Part shown: positions 41,498 to 49,520 of the stretch, piece by piece
How the letters are laid out: each line of letters starts with the position of its first letter
How positions within the stretch are numbered: position 1 is the stretch's first letter
DNA from: Burkholderiaceae bacterium
GTDB taxonomy: Bacteria; Pseudomonadota; Gammaproteobacteria; Burkholderiales; Burkholderiaceae_E
Direction: 5' to 3'
Assembly (NCBI GenBank): GCA_016710525.1
Contig: JADJVQ010000019.1
Location: 1 to 64,000 of the forward strand
DNA length: 64,000 nt
Notes under the pieces: model-generated
Told to the model about the DNA's origin: nothing
The model's input: the letters and a program-made list of their open reading frames with translations, nothing else
Database searches by the model: none
Made by a program: the position numbers and the translations under genes

Positions 41498-42676
41498 ATG
41501 AAAAGAATCTTCTCCTGCGTGAGCCTCGCGGCCGCCGTGTTCGTGGCGGCGTGCGGCGGATCGAGCGTCCCCAGTGTTCCCCAGAACGTCTCCGTCACGC
41601 CCGGCGACGGCCGAGTCGTGATGACTTTCACCCAGGAGTCCCAGAACACCTACTGGGTCTTCACCGCGCCCGGATCGACCGTGTCGTTCCCGGGTTCGTC
41701 GTCCACTGCCGGCTACAAGTCGGTTCGCGGAGCCAATTCGCCCCATCCGGTCATCGACCTGGTCAACGGCACGCAGTACGCCTTCATCATGGCGGCCTCG
41801 GAAGACGGTTCGAAGGTCGGCGACACCAGTCCGGTGCTGACCGCCACGCCGCGCCCGGCGGGAGCCACGTGGACGGCCGGCACATCGCTCGGTGCGATCA
41901 GCGTGAATGGGGTCGTCTTCGATGGCACCAATTTCGTGGCGGTCGGCGCGGGCGGCGCCATCTTCACCAGCACCGATGCCATCGCCTGGACAGCCGCCAC
42001 CTCGGGTACCACCAGCGACCTGAACGGCATTGCGTTCGTGAACAGCCGCTACGTGGCCGTGGGGGCCAACGGCACGGTGCTCACCAGCACCGATCGGGTC
42101 AGCTGGGGGCTGCAGGGCTCCGGCACCACCGAAACCCTGTTCGGCATCGGGCAGTCGGGCGGCACGCTGATCGCCACCGGCACCAATGGCACCGTGCTGA
42201 CCAGTTCGGATTCATCCGCCTGGAACCGCGCCACCACCGGGGTCACCCGGACGCTGTACGCGGCGACCGGCCTGAACGGGCGGGCAGTCGTGACCGGTGC
42301 CGGCGGCACGCTGCTGACCAGCACCGACCTGTCCAGCTGGCAGGCCGTGTCCTCGGGCGCGAGCGCCGATCTGCGCGGCGTGACGGTCGACACCGCCAAG
42401 TTCGTGGCGGTCGGCGCGGGCGGCGCCATCCTGAGCAGTGCCGACGGATTGAGCTGGACCGCCGTGGCCTCCGGCACGACGGCATCGCTCGCCGCGGTCA
42501 CCTTCGCCAGCCAGTTCGTCGCGGTGGGTGCGTCCGGCACGGTGCTCACCAGCCTCGATGGCACGACGTGGCTCAATCCCTCGTCGGGCTCGACCAGCAG
42601 CCTGAATGGCGTGTTTTTCGGCCTGGGCCGTTATTCGGCAGTGGGCGCCTCCGGCACCAATCTCACCGCATTCTGA
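41498..42676 (+). CDS. Lipoprotein with fibronectin-like N-terminus and WD40/BNR-like beta-propeller repeats
   Basis: A 392-residue protein. The signal is MKRIFSCVSLAAAVFVAACG, whose Cys forms a lipobox. Residues about 25-125 resemble a fibronectin type III or Ig-like domain (PSVPQNVSVTPGDGRVVMTF). Residues about 130-392 contain six to seven repeats of roughly 40 residues with the core VAVGAGGAIFTSTDAIAWT, that is VG.xG.I.TS.DG..W. Such repeats make a beta-propeller, as in BNR and photosystem-stability-factor-like proteins. Probably a surface binding or carbohydrate-interacting protein. The internal DNA repeats make the region recombination-prone. No partner is evident. Confidence 0.75.
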   Translation: MKRIFSCVSLAAAVFVAACGGSSVPSVPQNVSVTPGDGRVVMTFTQESQNTYWVFTAPGSTVSFPGSSSTAGYKSVRGANSPHPVIDLVNGTQYAFIMAASEDGSKVGDTSPVLTATPRPAGATWTAGTSLGAISVNGVVFDGTNFVAVGAGGAIFTSTDAIAWTAATSGTTSDLNGIAFVNSRYVAVGANGTVLTSTDRVSWGLQGSGTTETLFGIGQSGGTLIATGTNGTVLTSSDSSAWNRATTGVTRTLYAATGLNGRAVVTGAGGTLLTSTDLSSWQAVSSGASADLRGVTVDTAKFVAVGAGGAILSSADGLSWTAVASGTTASLAAVTFASQFVAVGASGTVLTSLDGTTWLNPSSGSTSSLNGVFFGLGRYSAVGASGTNLTAF

Positions 42677-42700
42677 GCGTCATCGGAGGCGCTCGTGCCC

Positions 42701-43375
42701 TCAGCGGGGCAGCAGCGCCGCGATCAGACTGCCCGCCTGCGGTCCGTTCCAGTCGAACTCGCCGACGATCACCTGGCGGGCGCGGCCATCCGGGCCGACC
42801 AGCACACTGGTCGGGAAGATCCGCCGGGTCCAGGCGCGCGTCACCGCGCCGTCCCGATCGAGCAGCACCGGGAAGGTCAGCGCAGCCGCCGCGACGAATC
42901 GCTCGATGCGCGCCGCGGACTCCTGGTAGTTCACGCCGGCGACCGCCAGCCGGCCGGGTCCCAGGCGCTCGGCCAGGGCCTGCAGGGTCGGCATCTCCGC
43001 ACGGCAAGGCTCGCACCAGGTGGCCCAGAAGTTCAGCAGCACCACCCGGCCACGCTGAGCTGACAGGGACCATGGCTGGCCGCGCAGGTCGGTCAGTGTC
43101 AGCGGCGGGGTGGGGCCGGCGGGCCACGCCGTGACGGTGTAGCCGGCGGGGCGGGTCGCGGAAGCGTCCGACGCTGCAGCTGCGGGGCCGACCGACGGAC
43201 CGGTCGGAAGACCGCTCGAGGCGGTGTCCGACGGCCTGGCCGGCTGGGCGAAGGCGCTGGCCGCGGGCGCCAGCAGGGCGGTCGTATGCGCTGCGCAAAG
43301 GGCGCCGCTCAGGCCACGGAGGAACCGGCGCCTTGCGATCGGAATGCTCGGGCGCTCGCAGGTTGCGGTGCTCAT
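42701..43375 (-). CDS. TlpA-family periplasmic thiol-disulfide oxidoreductase
   Basis: A protein of about 224 residues. A Tat-like or Sec leader (RRRFLRGLSGALCAAHTTAL) is followed by a Ser/Ala/Pro-rich linker and a thioredoxin-fold domain, with LLNFWATWCEPCRAEMPTLQ containing the WCxPC active site and the cis-Pro in FPTSVLV. It reduces or exchanges disulfides in periplasmic proteins such as cytochrome c apoproteins. ATG 43375 is favoured; an in-frame codon at 43417 would add 14 residues before the twin Arg. Tail-to-tail with the propeller lipoprotein gene. Confidence 0.88.
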   Translation of the reverse strand: MSTATCERPSIPIARRRFLRGLSGALCAAHTTALLAPAASAFAQPARPSDTASSGLPTGPSVGPAAAASDASATRPAGYTVTAWPAGPTPPLTLTDLRGQPWSLSAQRGRVVLLNFWATWCEPCRAEMPTLQALAERLGPGRLAVAGVNYQESAARIERFVAAAALTFPVLLDRDGAVTRAWTRRIFPTSVLVGPDGRARQVIVGEFDWNGPQAGSLIAALLPR

Positions 43376-43441
43376 CGTCGGTCTTGCGGGATGGGGATGC
43401 CGTGGATTGTGCCGCAAAGCGCCGCCACGCCCGACAGAGTC

Positions 43442-43921
43442 CTAGCCAGCCAGCTGCCTGAGCGATTGGATCAGCCGGCGCGCGCTCTCTTCGCCGAAAG
43501 GCTCCAGAACCGAGCGTTCGTGTGCCCTTGCCATCGCGATCAGCGGATCGACCTCGCGGATGCCCCGTGCGGTGAGGCTCACCATCACGCTGCGCCGGTC
43601 GTGTGCGGCGGCCTCGCGGCGGACCAGGCCGGCATCGGCCATCCGGTCCAGCAGCTTGCTCACGGTCGATTGCTGAGCCAGCACCACATCGCCCAGTGCC
43701 TTGATGCTCATCGGGCCATCGCGCAGGGCGGCCATCACCCGCCAGTGCATGACCGGCACGCGGCGCGCGCGCAGGGCCTCGTGGAACTGCCCGGACACGC
43801 GATGGCTGGCGCGCGCCAGCAGGTAGGCGAGGTAGGTGTCGATGAACGCGGGCGAGGGCGCCAGCCCGGTGTCCGCTGGCGCCGGGCGCCCCTGCTCGTC
43901 CGCGGCGAAGGCTGTTCGCAC
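43442..43921 (-). CDS. MarR-family transcriptional regulator, operon-embedded
   Basis: A 159-residue MarR protein, distinct from the one at 36533. The winged helix includes MSIKALGDVVLAQQSTVSKL, LDRMADAGLVRRE and the wing DRRSVMVSLTARG. The start is GTG 43921, 8 bp after the cyclase-family gene. It is the last gene of the left catabolic operon (thiolase-like, DUF35-SDR, cyclase, MarR). It may sense a pathway intermediate and modulate the same operons as the other MarR. No separate operator was recognised. Confidence 0.9.
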   Translation of the reverse strand: MRTAFAADEQGRPAPADTGLAPSPAFIDTYLAYLLARASHRVSGQFHEALRARRVPVMHWRVMAALRDGPMSIKALGDVVLAQQSTVSKLLDRMADAGLVRREAAAHDRRSVMVSLTARGIREVDPLIAMARAHERSVLEPFGEESARRLIQSLRQLAG

Positions 43922-43928
43922 GCGGGCC

Positions 43929-44768
43929 TCAGCGACGCGGCACGAGCGCCAGCACGCGCAGCGGGCTGCCGCTGCCGCGCAGAATCTTCAGAGGCGGGCA
44001 GATCAGGACCGCGCCGGTGGGCGGCAGCTGATCGAGGTTGGTGAGGCACTGCAGCCCGTAGCGGCCGGCCCCATGCATGTAGTAGTGGCAGGGGTAAGGC
44101 GGGCGCAGGTGAAACCCCTGGCCGGCATCGGTGCCGATGGCCTCCGAGCCGAAGCCAAGCACATCGCGCTGCGCGACCAGGAACTGCACGACCTCGGAGT
44201 CCGGGCCCGGCGTGTGCTGGCCGGTTTCGTCGAAATTCTGGTAGGCCACCGGGTCCGTGCGCTTGGACCAGTCGGTGCGCATCAGCACCCACGAGCCGGC
44301 CGGGATGCGGCCATGCTCGCGTTCCCATTGTTCGACCGCCGCCACGCTGAGGAGGTGATCGGGGTCGGCGGCGGATTGTGCCGAGCAGTCGATCACGCAG
44401 GCGGGTGCGACGAAGTGCTGGACCGGGATGGTGTCCACCGAGTTCTGCGGCAGGTGACGCCCCGACACCCAGTGAATCGGGGCATCGAAGTGGGTGCCGG
44501 TGTGTTCGCCGCAGGAGAAGTTGTTCCAGTACCAGCCCGGCCCGCGTTCGTCGTAGGCCGAGATCTCTTCGATCCGGAACGGCTGGCACTGGCCCATCTC
44601 GGGCGGCAGCACGATCTGCGGAAACTCGGGCGACAGCGTCTGGGTCAGGTCGACGATCTGGATGCGCCCGCTGACCAGCGCGCCGACCAGGCCGGCCAGC
44701 AGTTGCGCCGGATCGGACGTGGCGTCGTGCCGGGCGGGCGGAGTGTCGATGACCGGGGTATCGCTCAT
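43929..44768 (-). CDS. Cyclase-family (kynurenine-formamidase-like) metal hydrolase
   Basis: A 279-residue member of the cyclase/KynB family. The metal-binding signature is HTGTHFDAPIHW, with the preceding IVDLTQTLSPEFPQ and the later WVLMRTDWSKR and GTDAGQGFH segments. Characterised members hydrolyse formamides or cyclic amides using zinc or manganese. In this operon it could open a lactam such as a 2-oxindole ring; that is inference from context. The start is ATG 44768, 30 bp after the DUF35-SDR gene. Confidence 0.88.
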   Translation of the reverse strand: MSDTPVIDTPPARHDATSDPAQLLAGLVGALVSGRIQIVDLTQTLSPEFPQIVLPPEMGQCQPFRIEEISAYDERGPGWYWNNFSCGEHTGTHFDAPIHWVSGRHLPQNSVDTIPVQHFVAPACVIDCSAQSAADPDHLLSVAAVEQWEREHGRIPAGSWVLMRTDWSKRTDPVAYQNFDETGQHTPGPDSEVVQFLVAQRDVLGFGSEAIGTDAGQGFHLRPPYPCHYYMHGAGRYGLQCLTNLDQLPPTGAVLICPPLKILRGSGSPLRVLALVPRR

Positions 44769-44797
44769 GGCTTGCCTCGTGATTCGGGGGATGCCGC

Positions 44798-46042
44798 TCA
44801 GGCGCCGAGCTCGCGCTCGAGCACCTTGGGGTCGTCGCGCCAGCGCTCGCGCCATTCCTGGGCCACGTCGCCCGGGTAGACATCTTCGACGCCGGCGCGC
44901 AGCGCCTTGACCACCGCATTGGCCAGGTTGGCCGGACTGAGCTTCGGCGGGGGCAGCAGCTGGTACCACTCGTCCTCGACCGGGCCCGGGAACACATTGA
45001 TCACCCGCACACCGGCGGGGCGCATCTCGGCGCGCAGGCACTGCGACAGCGAATACGCTGCCGCCTTCGAGGCGGAGAAGGTGCCGTGCGCGGGGAAGTT
45101 GGACAGCGCGTAGATGGACAGCAGATTGACCCAGGCGACCGCGCTGGTCACACCGTCGGCGCCGCGGGCGCGCATCACCGGCGCGAATTCCTGGGCCAGG
45201 CGCAGCAGGCCGACGTAGTTCACTTCCATCTCGGCCTTGGCGGACTCGACGCCCTGGCGCCCGCTGATGCCGCTGGTGCGGTGGTATTCGGCGGTGTTGA
45301 TCAGGATGTCGACCTTGCCGCCGATCTCGCGCGCCAGTTCCTGCACCGAACGGCTGTCGGTGACGTCCAGCGGCACCAGGCTGACCTGGGGCAGCTTCGC
45401 GATGGCGTCGAACCCCGGCGGCTGCTTCCAGGGTTCGGCCTGGCCGACCCAGATCAGCTCGGCGCCGGCGCCCGCCAGCGCCTGCACCATCGCCTGGCCG
45501 ACCGCGGTCTTGCCATCGGTGATCAGCACCTTGCGAAGGCGCGGGTCGCAGGTCATCTCGCGCAGTTGCGGGTCGTCGCTCATGTGGGCAGTCTCGTCGA
45601 GAGGGGTGGCGAACAGCACCGCCTGGCCGGCCTTGTCCAGGCAGGCCTGCACGCGCACGCGACACGGCGGCGGCGCGCAGTCGCCGTGCAGGTGCACGAC
45701 CACGGTCACCGCGGCGTCCAGGCGCACCATGCCCAGCCGCCAGGGCAGCCGCTCGCGAAAGAACAGGTCGTTGCTGTGATGGAGCACGGTCTGCGAAAGC
45801 AGCTCGCCTTCGCCGCCTTGCGTGCGCCATTGCAGCTTGATCGACAGGCAGCGATGGCAGGCTTCGCGCGGCGGGTACTGTACGGCCGCGCATTCTTTGC
45901 AGACCTGCAGCGCGAAGCGGCCTTCGGCGGCAGCCGCGGTCATCGCGAGCGCGGTTCGGCTGCGCCCGCCCGGGGGCAGGGTGGGCAGGCGGGTGCGCAG
46001 GATCGGGTTCTTGCGCTTGGGGCGGGCCAGCGGTGTGGTCAT
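44798..46042 (-). CDS. DUF35 zinc-ribbon/OB-fold protein fused to a degenerate short-chain dehydrogenase domain
   Basis: A 414-residue fusion. Residues about 40-150 form a DUF35 unit with a zinc ribbon (CKECAAVQYPPREACHRC) and an OB fold. Residues about 170-414 are SDR-like, but the key motifs are lost: TGxxxGxG reads TDGKTAVG, NNAG reads NTAE, and the YxxxK Tyr is Phe in FSASK. DUF35 proteins are partners of thiolase-fold enzymes (BbsA with BbsB; ChsH2 with Ltp2), and the SDR BbsC is a known non-catalytic subunit in benzylsuccinate beta-oxidation. The fusion may bridge the adjacent thiolase-like protein and an active SDR. ATG 46042 lies 4 bp after the thiolase-like gene's stop. Confidence 0.88.
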   Translation of the reverse strand: MTTPLARPKRKNPILRTRLPTLPPGGRSRTALAMTAAAAEGRFALQVCKECAAVQYPPREACHRCLSIKLQWRTQGGEGELLSQTVLHHSNDLFFRERLPWRLGMVRLDAAVTVVVHLHGDCAPPPCRVRVQACLDKAGQAVLFATPLDETAHMSDDPQLREMTCDPRLRKVLITDGKTAVGQAMVQALAGAGAELIWVGQAEPWKQPPGFDAIAKLPQVSLVPLDVTDSRSVQELAREIGGKVDILINTAEYHRTSGISGRQGVESAKAEMEVNYVGLLRLAQEFAPVMRARGADGVTSAVAWVNLLSIYALSNFPAHGTFSASKAAAYSLSQCLRAEMRPAGVRVINVFPGPVEDEWYQLLPPPKLSPANLANAVVKALRAGVEDVYPGDVAQEWRERWRDDPKVLERELGA

Positions 46043-46046
46043 GGGG

Positions 46047-47213
46047 TCAGTCCGCGCGTGCCAGCAGCACCGCACTGGTCGACAGGCCGCGGTCGAAATT
46101 GATCATGCCGAAGCCGCAGGCCAGTCCGATGCGCGCGCCCGCCACTGTCGTGCCGCCGGCCTGACCGGTGAGCTGGCGCACGGATTCGACCAGGCCCAGG
46201 AATCCGCCGGCCGCGCCGGCCTGGCCCGTGGACAGCTGGCCGCCATTGGTGTTGACGGGGAAGCTGCCGTCGGTGGTGAAGCTGTGCTGGCGCACGAACT
46301 GCGGGCCTTCGCCCTTGGCGCAAAAGCCGAGGTCCTCGAACTGCATCACCGAGATCACCGGGTAGTCGTCGTAAGTCTGCATGAAGTCGACCTGGTCGTG
46401 GGTGACCCCGGCATCGGCGAAGAAGCGCTCGCGGTCCATCGCCCAGCCGGCGCGGATCTGGATCGGGTCCTGCGCGAAGGCGTTGTGCCGCTCCTGCGTG
46501 GCGAGGATGCGCACGAAGGGCAGGCCCAGGTCGCGGGCGCGCGCCTCGCGCATCACCAGGAAGCCTTCGGCGCCGGCGCAGGGCATCACGCAGTCATACA
46601 GGTGCAGGGGATCGGCAATCGGCCGCGAGTCCATGTATTCGGCCAGCGTCAGCGGCTTGCTGAAGATTCGGCTGGGATACTTCAGAGCGTTGGCACGCTG
46701 GGCCACGCACAGCTTGCCGAAGTCTTCGCGGGTGGCTCCGAACTGGCGCATGTAGTGCGCGGTGAGCAGCGCGAAGCTGGCGTTCGGCCCGCCGGCGCCG
46801 TAAGGGTAGACCGCGTCGCGCGCGAACATCGAAAAATTCGACAGCGTGAGTCGAAACGAGTCGACATGGTTGGTGTCGGCCGCGACGCAGGCGACCACAT
46901 CGGCATCGCCGCACTGCACGGCGCGTGCGGCGCGGCGCAGCGCGATCGGGCCGCTGGCCCCGCCCAGCGGGATGTAGTCCAGCCAGCGCGGGCACAGGTC
47001 CAGGTGCTGCATCAGGCCGATGGCCGAGTCCGGCGCCAAAGTGAAGCTGGACACGCACACGCCGTCCAGCGTTTCCTTGGGGAGATGGGCGATGTCGAGC
47101 ATGTCGCGCAGCGCGCGGGCCACGAACCAGTGCGCCGCGCGGATCGAGTAGCGCACATAGGGCACCGAGACCGGCGCCGCGATCACCACATCTTCGTATC
47201 CTGCGCTGGCCAT
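46047..47213 (-). CDS. Thiolase-fold acyl-CoA lyase (SCP2-thiolase/lipid-transfer-like), lacks the usual Cys
   Basis: A 388-residue thiolase-fold protein. It contains VCVSSFTLAPDSAIGL, PLGGASGPIALRRAARAV, HLYDCVMPCAGAEGFLVM and VNTNGGQLSTGQAGAAGG. At the thiolase nucleophile position, where CASG is expected, it has GASG, and the GHP motif is also absent. This is the pattern of DUF35-associated thiolase-like proteins such as the Ltp2 retro-aldolase rather than of classical thiolases. With the downstream DUF35 fusion it should cleave a C-C bond of a CoA ester and release an aryl-CoA or a short acyl-CoA. First gene of the left operon, divergent from the ferredoxin oxidoreductase. Confidence 0.87.
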   Translation of the reverse strand: MASAGYEDVVIAAPVSVPYVRYSIRAAHWFVARALRDMLDIAHLPKETLDGVCVSSFTLAPDSAIGLMQHLDLCPRWLDYIPLGGASGPIALRRAARAVQCGDADVVACVAADTNHVDSFRLTLSNFSMFARDAVYPYGAGGPNASFALLTAHYMRQFGATREDFGKLCVAQRANALKYPSRIFSKPLTLAEYMDSRPIADPLHLYDCVMPCAGAEGFLVMREARARDLGLPFVRILATQERHNAFAQDPIQIRAGWAMDRERFFADAGVTHDQVDFMQTYDDYPVISVMQFEDLGFCAKGEGPQFVRQHSFTTDGSFPVNTNGGQLSTGQAGAAGGFLGLVESVRQLTGQAGGTTVAGARIGLACGFGMINFDRGLSTSAVLLARAD

Positions 47214-47224
47214 CCGATGGGTCG

Positions 47225-47238
47225 CTTGACATCTGAAA
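47225..47238. promoter_or_regulatory. Candidate MarR operator (copy C) between the two catabolic operons
   Basis: CTTGACATCTGAAA is the reverse orientation of the motif (13 of 14 matches to the marR copy). On the plus strand it provides TTGACA (47226-47231), with TGAAAT 17 bp further. It starts 12 bp before the thiolase-like gene and ends 60 bp before the iorA-like start, so binding would block both. Confidence 0.55.
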
Positions 47239-47297
47239 TGTTTAGTCGTGAAATACTATACATGACTTTTCATTGATTACAACGAGGGGTCTCGGCA

Positions 47298-49520
47298 GTG
47301 GCGGAGCGTTCGTTCAGCAGTGAAGTCGGCAAGCTCAGACTGGGCGCCGGCGAAGAGTTCCGCGGCGAGGGAATCCTCGCGGTGACCAAGGCCCTGCTGC
47401 AGGCCGGGGTGGCGTATGTGGCCGGTTATCAGGGCGCGCCCATCTCGCACCTGATGGACGTGCTGACCGACGCGAACGACATCCTGGAAGACCTGGGCGT
47501 GCATTTCGAGCACAGCGCCAGCGAAGCCACGGCCACCGCCACGCTGGCCGCCTCGGTCCACTACCCGCTGCGCGGCGCGGTCACCTTCAAGTCCACGGTC
47601 GGCACCAATGTCGCCTCCGATGCGCTGGCCAACCTGGCCTCGGGCGGGGTCACCGGCGGCGCGATGCTGATCGTCGGCGAGGATTATGGCGAGGGTTCCA
47701 GCATCATGCAGGAGCGTTCGCACGCCTTCGCGATGAAGTCGCAGGTCTGGCTGCTCGACCCGCGGCCCAACCTGCCCAGCATCGTCGCGATGGTCGAGCA
47801 GGGCTTCGAGCTGTCGGAAGCGACGCGCACGCCGGTGATGCTCGAGCTGCGCATCCGCGCCTGCCATGTCCATGGCAGCTTCATCGCCAAGGACAACCTG
47901 CGGCCCGCGTTCACGCTGAAGGAGGCGATCGAGCAGCCGCGCCGCGACGTGAACCGCATCGTGCTGCCGCCGGCCAGCTTTCTGCACGAGCAGGAGAAGG
48001 TGGCCGAGCGCTGGCCCGCCGCGCAGAAGTTCATCGTCGAACACGGCCTGAACGAGCGCTTCGCCGAGCACGCCCAGGATTTCGGCATCGTGCTGCAGGG
48101 CGGCATGTACAACGCGGTGATCCGCGCGCTGCAGCTGCTGGACCTGTGCGACCCCTACGGCGAGAGCCAGGTCCCGCTGTATGTGCTGAACGTGACCTAC
48201 CCGCTGGTCGACGACGAGCTGCGCGGCTTCTGCGAGGGCAAGCGCGGCGTGCTGCTGGTCGAGGAAGGGCAGCCCGCCTTCATCGAGCAGAACATCGACT
48301 CGATCCTGCGCAAGAGCGATTCGCCGACCCGGGTGCATGGCAAGGACATGCTGCCGATGGCGGGCGAGCTCACCGGCGCGATCATGCTGAAGGGGGTGGT
48401 CAGGTTCCTGCGGCGCTACGCTCCCCAGTGGCTGGAGGGCAAGCCGCTGCCCGCGGCAGCCCAGACCGCGATGCCGGCGGTGGTGGTGCAGGCCGCCCGC
48501 GATCGCAGTGCCGCACTGCCGGGCGCCGATGCGCCGGCGCGTGAAGCCATCCTGCAGCAGGCCGATCCGCACATCCACGCGCGCCCGCCGTCCTTTTGCA
48601 CCGGCTGCCCGGAGCGGCCCATCTTCACGGCGCTCAAGCTGGTCGAGCGCGAACTGGGCAAGCACCATGTCAGCGCCGACATCGGCTGCCATCTGTTCTC
48701 CATCCTGCCGCCCTTCGACATCGGTGCGACCACCATGGGCTATGGGCTGGGCTGGGCGGGCGCGGCCGCGCTGAACAGCCGCGACACCGCCAGGCGCACC
48801 CTGAGCTTCATGGGCGATGGCGGCTTCTGGCACAACGGCCTGACCAGCGGCGTGGGCAATGCGGTGTTCAACCGCACCGACAACGTGCTGGTGGTGGTCG
48901 ACAACAGCTACAGCGCGGCCACCGGCGGGCAGGACCTGCTGTCGTCCAAGGCACTCAACCCGCTGCGCTCCACCCGCCACGGCATCGAGCAGGCGGTGCG
49001 CGGGGTGGGCGTGAACTGGGTGCGCTCGATCTCTCGCACCTATGACGTGGCCGGGATGCGCGACACCTTCCGCGAAGCCCTGACCACGACCGAAGCCGGC
49101 CCGAAGGTGATCGTGGCCAGCAGCGAATGCATGCTCAACCGGCAGCGGCGCGAGAAGCCGGCCGCCAGGGCGCGTGCCGACGCCGGCGAGCGCACGGTGC
49201 GCGAGCGCTTCGGGGTCGATCCCGACACCTGCACCGGCGACCACTCGTGCATCCGGCTGTCGGGCTGCCCGTCGCTGTCGATCCGCGACAATCCCGATCC
49301 GCTGCGGCGCGATCCGGTGGCCACCGTGCTGGACAGCTGCGTGGGCTGCGGATTGTGCGGCGAGGTCTCGCATGCGGCGGTCTTGTGCCCGTCGTTTCAC
49401 CGCGCCAGCATCGTCAGCAATCCGGGCGGCTGGGACCGGTTCCGGGCGCGCCTGGGGAACTGGCTGGTCCAGTGGCTGTCGCGTCGCGGCCAGGCGCGGC
49501 TGAAGGCGGTCCACGGATGA
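47298..49520 (+). CDS. iorA: Indolepyruvate:ferredoxin oxidoreductase-like enzyme, alpha subunit
   Basis: A 740-residue protein. It has an N-terminal pyrimidine-binding domain (VAYVAGYQGAPISHLMDVL), a transketolase-C-like middle, and a TPP-binding domain at about residues 430-600 (GDGGFWHNGLTSGVGNAVFN with metal ligands, then VVVDNSYSAATGGQ). The C-terminus has two [4Fe-4S] motifs, CTGDHSCIRLSGCP and CVGCGLCGE. The family decarboxylates aryl-pyruvates to aryl-acetyl-CoA and reduces ferredoxin. GTG 47298 is preceded by GAGGGG. The stop overlaps the beta gene's start (ATGA). It heads a nine-gene operon. The substrate (indolepyruvate or another 2-oxoacid) is inferred. Confidence 0.9.
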   Translation: MAERSFSSEVGKLRLGAGEEFRGEGILAVTKALLQAGVAYVAGYQGAPISHLMDVLTDANDILEDLGVHFEHSASEATATATLAASVHYPLRGAVTFKSTVGTNVASDALANLASGGVTGGAMLIVGEDYGEGSSIMQERSHAFAMKSQVWLLDPRPNLPSIVAMVEQGFELSEATRTPVMLELRIRACHVHGSFIAKDNLRPAFTLKEAIEQPRRDVNRIVLPPASFLHEQEKVAERWPAAQKFIVEHGLNERFAEHAQDFGIVLQGGMYNAVIRALQLLDLCDPYGESQVPLYVLNVTYPLVDDELRGFCEGKRGVLLVEEGQPAFIEQNIDSILRKSDSPTRVHGKDMLPMAGELTGAIMLKGVVRFLRRYAPQWLEGKPLPAAAQTAMPAVVVQAARDRSAALPGADAPAREAILQQADPHIHARPPSFCTGCPERPIFTALKLVERELGKHHVSADIGCHLFSILPPFDIGATTMGYGLGWAGAAALNSRDTARRTLSFMGDGGFWHNGLTSGVGNAVFNRTDNVLVVVDNSYSAATGGQDLLSSKALNPLRSTRHGIEQAVRGVGVNWVRSISRTYDVAGMRDTFREALTTTEAGPKVIVASSECMLNRQRREKPAARARADAGERTVRERFGVDPDTCTGDHSCIRLSGCPSLSIRDNPDPLRRDPVATVLDSCVGCGLCGEVSHAAVLCPSFHRASIVSNPGGWDRFRARLGNWLVQWLSRRGQARLKAVHG

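Noticed and set aside
46047..47213. Ordinary acetyl-CoA acetyltransferase (beta-ketothiolase)
   Set aside because: The nucleophile Cys and the GHP motif are missing, and it has a DUF35 partner, so a canonical thiolase name would mislead.
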